Source of the DNA: Christensenella sp. UBA1224
Lineage (GTDB): Bacteria; Bacillota; Clostridia; Christensenellales; Aristaeellaceae
Direction of reading: 5' to 3'
NCBI GenBank assembly: GCA_002309235.1
Contig: DBXA01000082.1
Location: forward strand, 5,355-12,561
Length of the DNA: 7,207 nucleotides
Numbering within the stretch: position 1 is the stretch's first letter; each line of letters starts with the position of its first letter. The position numbers and the translations under genes were made by a program. Below are positions 6,698 to 7,207 of the stretch, piece after piece. The notes below the pieces were generated by a model. It had not been told where the DNA came from. It did no database searches and saw nothing but the letters and a program-made list of their open reading frames with translations.

Positions 6698-6717
6698 CGC
6701 CATTTGGCGCTTTTTTT
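6698..6717 (+). terminator. Possible weak plus-strand terminator
   Basis: CGCC (6698-6701) and GGCG (6706-6709) form a 4-bp stem with loop ATTT, followed by C and seven T residues. The T run is good but the stem is very short, and no supported gene ends just upstream. Confidence 0.3.
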
Positions 6718-6752
6718 GCTTTTTTGGGTTAACGAAGTATTAACAAATGCGC

Positions 6753-6773
6753 ATGTTTCACTCACTGAAACAT
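6753..6773. promoter_or_regulatory. Inverted repeat ATGTTTCA-N5-TGAAACAT, operator-like
   Basis: Perfect 8-bp arms are separated by 5 bp. The left arm plus its following bases (ATGTTTCACT) recurs at 6914-6923. Four TTAA-centred words (GTTAAC 6728, TTAAC 6740, GTTAAC 6778, GTTAAG 6789) surround it. A transcription factor site is a reasonable reading, but the regulator and target are unknown. Confidence 0.4.
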
Positions 6774-6818
6774 AGGTGTTAACTCCATGTTAAGCAATTT
6801 TCGGGAAATGGCCTATTT

Positions 6819-6881
6819 TAGGGATGCGAGGCTAAAAATACTGGTAAATATGATGCGTTATAGGGAAACGATGCCAAAATT
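6819..6881. repeat. Imperfect direct repeat of about 21 bp, offset 42 bp
   Basis: TAGGGATGCGAGGCTAAAA from 6819 and TAGGGAAACGATGCCAAAA from 6861 share about three quarters of their bases. The 42-bp offset is about four helical turns. Both copies are AT-rich and non-coding. Confidence 0.4.
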
Positions 6882-6890
6882 TAGCATTTT

Positions 6891-6919
6891 TTGAATGAAA
6901 GACCCGAAAAATCTATGTT
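6891..6919 (+). promoter_or_regulatory. Weak candidate promoter for the right-edge ORF
   Basis: TTGAAT (6891-6896) and TATGTT (6914-6919) each match 4 of 6 consensus bases and are 17 nt apart. The -10 overlaps the second ATGTTTCACT copy. A short inverted repeat, ATGATA-N6-TATCAT, follows at 6944-6961 in the would-be leader. Confidence 0.25.
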
Positions 6920-6992
6920 TCACTAAGTGGTACTCTCAGAAAGATGATAAAAAAGTATCATATACATGTGCTGAGGAAAAAACGAACGCGGG

Positions 6993-7207
6993 ATGCGGAA
7001 CAGAGAAATGGAAAAGATGGATTTGGAAACAGGAGTGCGTAAAACGGCACATAAACGGGGTAAGGATGGTCCTGTAAACGGGAAGGCGGCCTTCGGCCTG
7101 CCGCTACGACAGACCGTGAAGATCAAACAGACAAAGCATTGGGGCGCATGCGCCGCAGCGGAAAAGAGACGCCCGTACAAACAGGAACGTGGCGGCGTAG
7201 ACGCCGC
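6993..7207 (+). CDS. Unrecognised basic ORF, open at the right edge
   Basis: A frame opens after a TGA at 6972-6974 and stays open to the window end. Possible ATG starts in frame are 6993, 7008 and 7017; none has a strong ribosome binding site, the best being a distant AGGAAAA at 6974-6980. From 6993, 71 codons are visible. The product is very basic (KTAHKRGKDG, KIKQTK, EKRRPYKQE) with no hydrophobic segment, as in a cytoplasmic tail or nucleic-acid-binding region. Codons after about 7075 have G/C-rich third positions like the real genes in the window, which is the main support. I do not recognise a family. It overlaps three GC-rich palindromes, so a structured non-coding stretch is an alternative. 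Confidence 0.35.
   Translation, partial: MRNREMEKMDLETGVRKTAHKRGKDGPVNGKAAFGLPLRQTVKIKQTKHWGACAAAEKRRPYKQERGGVDA

Larger units (their letters stand above)
6292..6992. other. Gene-poor region right of the array, increasingly AT-rich
   Basis: About 700 bp show no gene I can support. A frame at 6549-6682 has GC-rich codons (encoding for example LTGWANAHMV) but no ribosome binding site and no recognisable family; it might be a remnant. The stretch contains a tight hairpin at 6407-6421 (AGCGCC-TGC-GGCGCT), the 24-bp repeat at 6435-6506, an AT-only tract near 6374-6390 and a possible weak terminator at 6698-6717. It also has the repeat-rich AT region 6728-6961 described separately. The base composition shift from the GC-rich genes is obvious from about 6660. 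Confidence 0.5.

Noticed and set aside
6895..7077. 60-codon plus-strand frame
   Set aside because: It is preceded by a T run instead of a ribosome binding site, has AT-rich random-looking codons, and shows no motif.

Overview
The window looks like chromosome from a GC-rich Clostridia species, probably Lachnospiraceae-like. That assignment is inferred from purine-rich AAGGAG/GGAGG ribosome binding sites, near-consensus TATAAT-type promoters, GC-rich third codon positions and the gene families present. It was not tested by any search.

Left part, positions 1 to about 3560, all minus strand. Reading in the direction of transcription, a promoter near 3589-3617 precedes a small cysteine-containing ORF that appears broken (3335-3549). 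Next come a HAD-type deoxyribonucleotidase gene (2746-3357) and, 13 nt further, a GNAT acetyltransferase gene carrying two frameshifts (2175-2732). A hairpin terminator at 2027-2059 closes this unit. A second promoter (1864-1893) drives a membrane-anchored metallophosphoesterase (883-1800). The next gene, 94 nt downstream, encodes a one-helix membrane protein that runs off the left edge (1-788).

Middle, plus strand. A promoter at 3713-3741, divergent from the nucleotidase unit, drives a single gene (3777-5396). It encodes a cytoplasmic GH20 beta-N-acetylhexosaminidase and ends at a strong 10-bp hairpin terminator (5495-5528). This is the only intact carbohydrate-utilisation gene here. It has no partner sugar genes in view.

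Right part, 5529-7207. The most unusual element is a 0.6-kb tandem array (5691-6291). I count 30 copies of an 11-bp dyad-like core, consensus YACGYGNCGTG, spaced alternately 21 and 20 bp apart. Two cores plus two different linkers make a 41-bp unit. The array's long open frames on both strands are artefacts of composition: the period is not a multiple of three and the indels break frame. It looks like a helically phased protein-binding or structural array of unknown role. To its right lie a degraded 24-bp repeat, AT-rich DNA with several inverted and direct repeats, and finally an unrecognised basic ORF that leaves the window at the right edge and is rich in GC palindromes.

No rRNA, tRNA, CRISPR array or insertion sequence was recognised.
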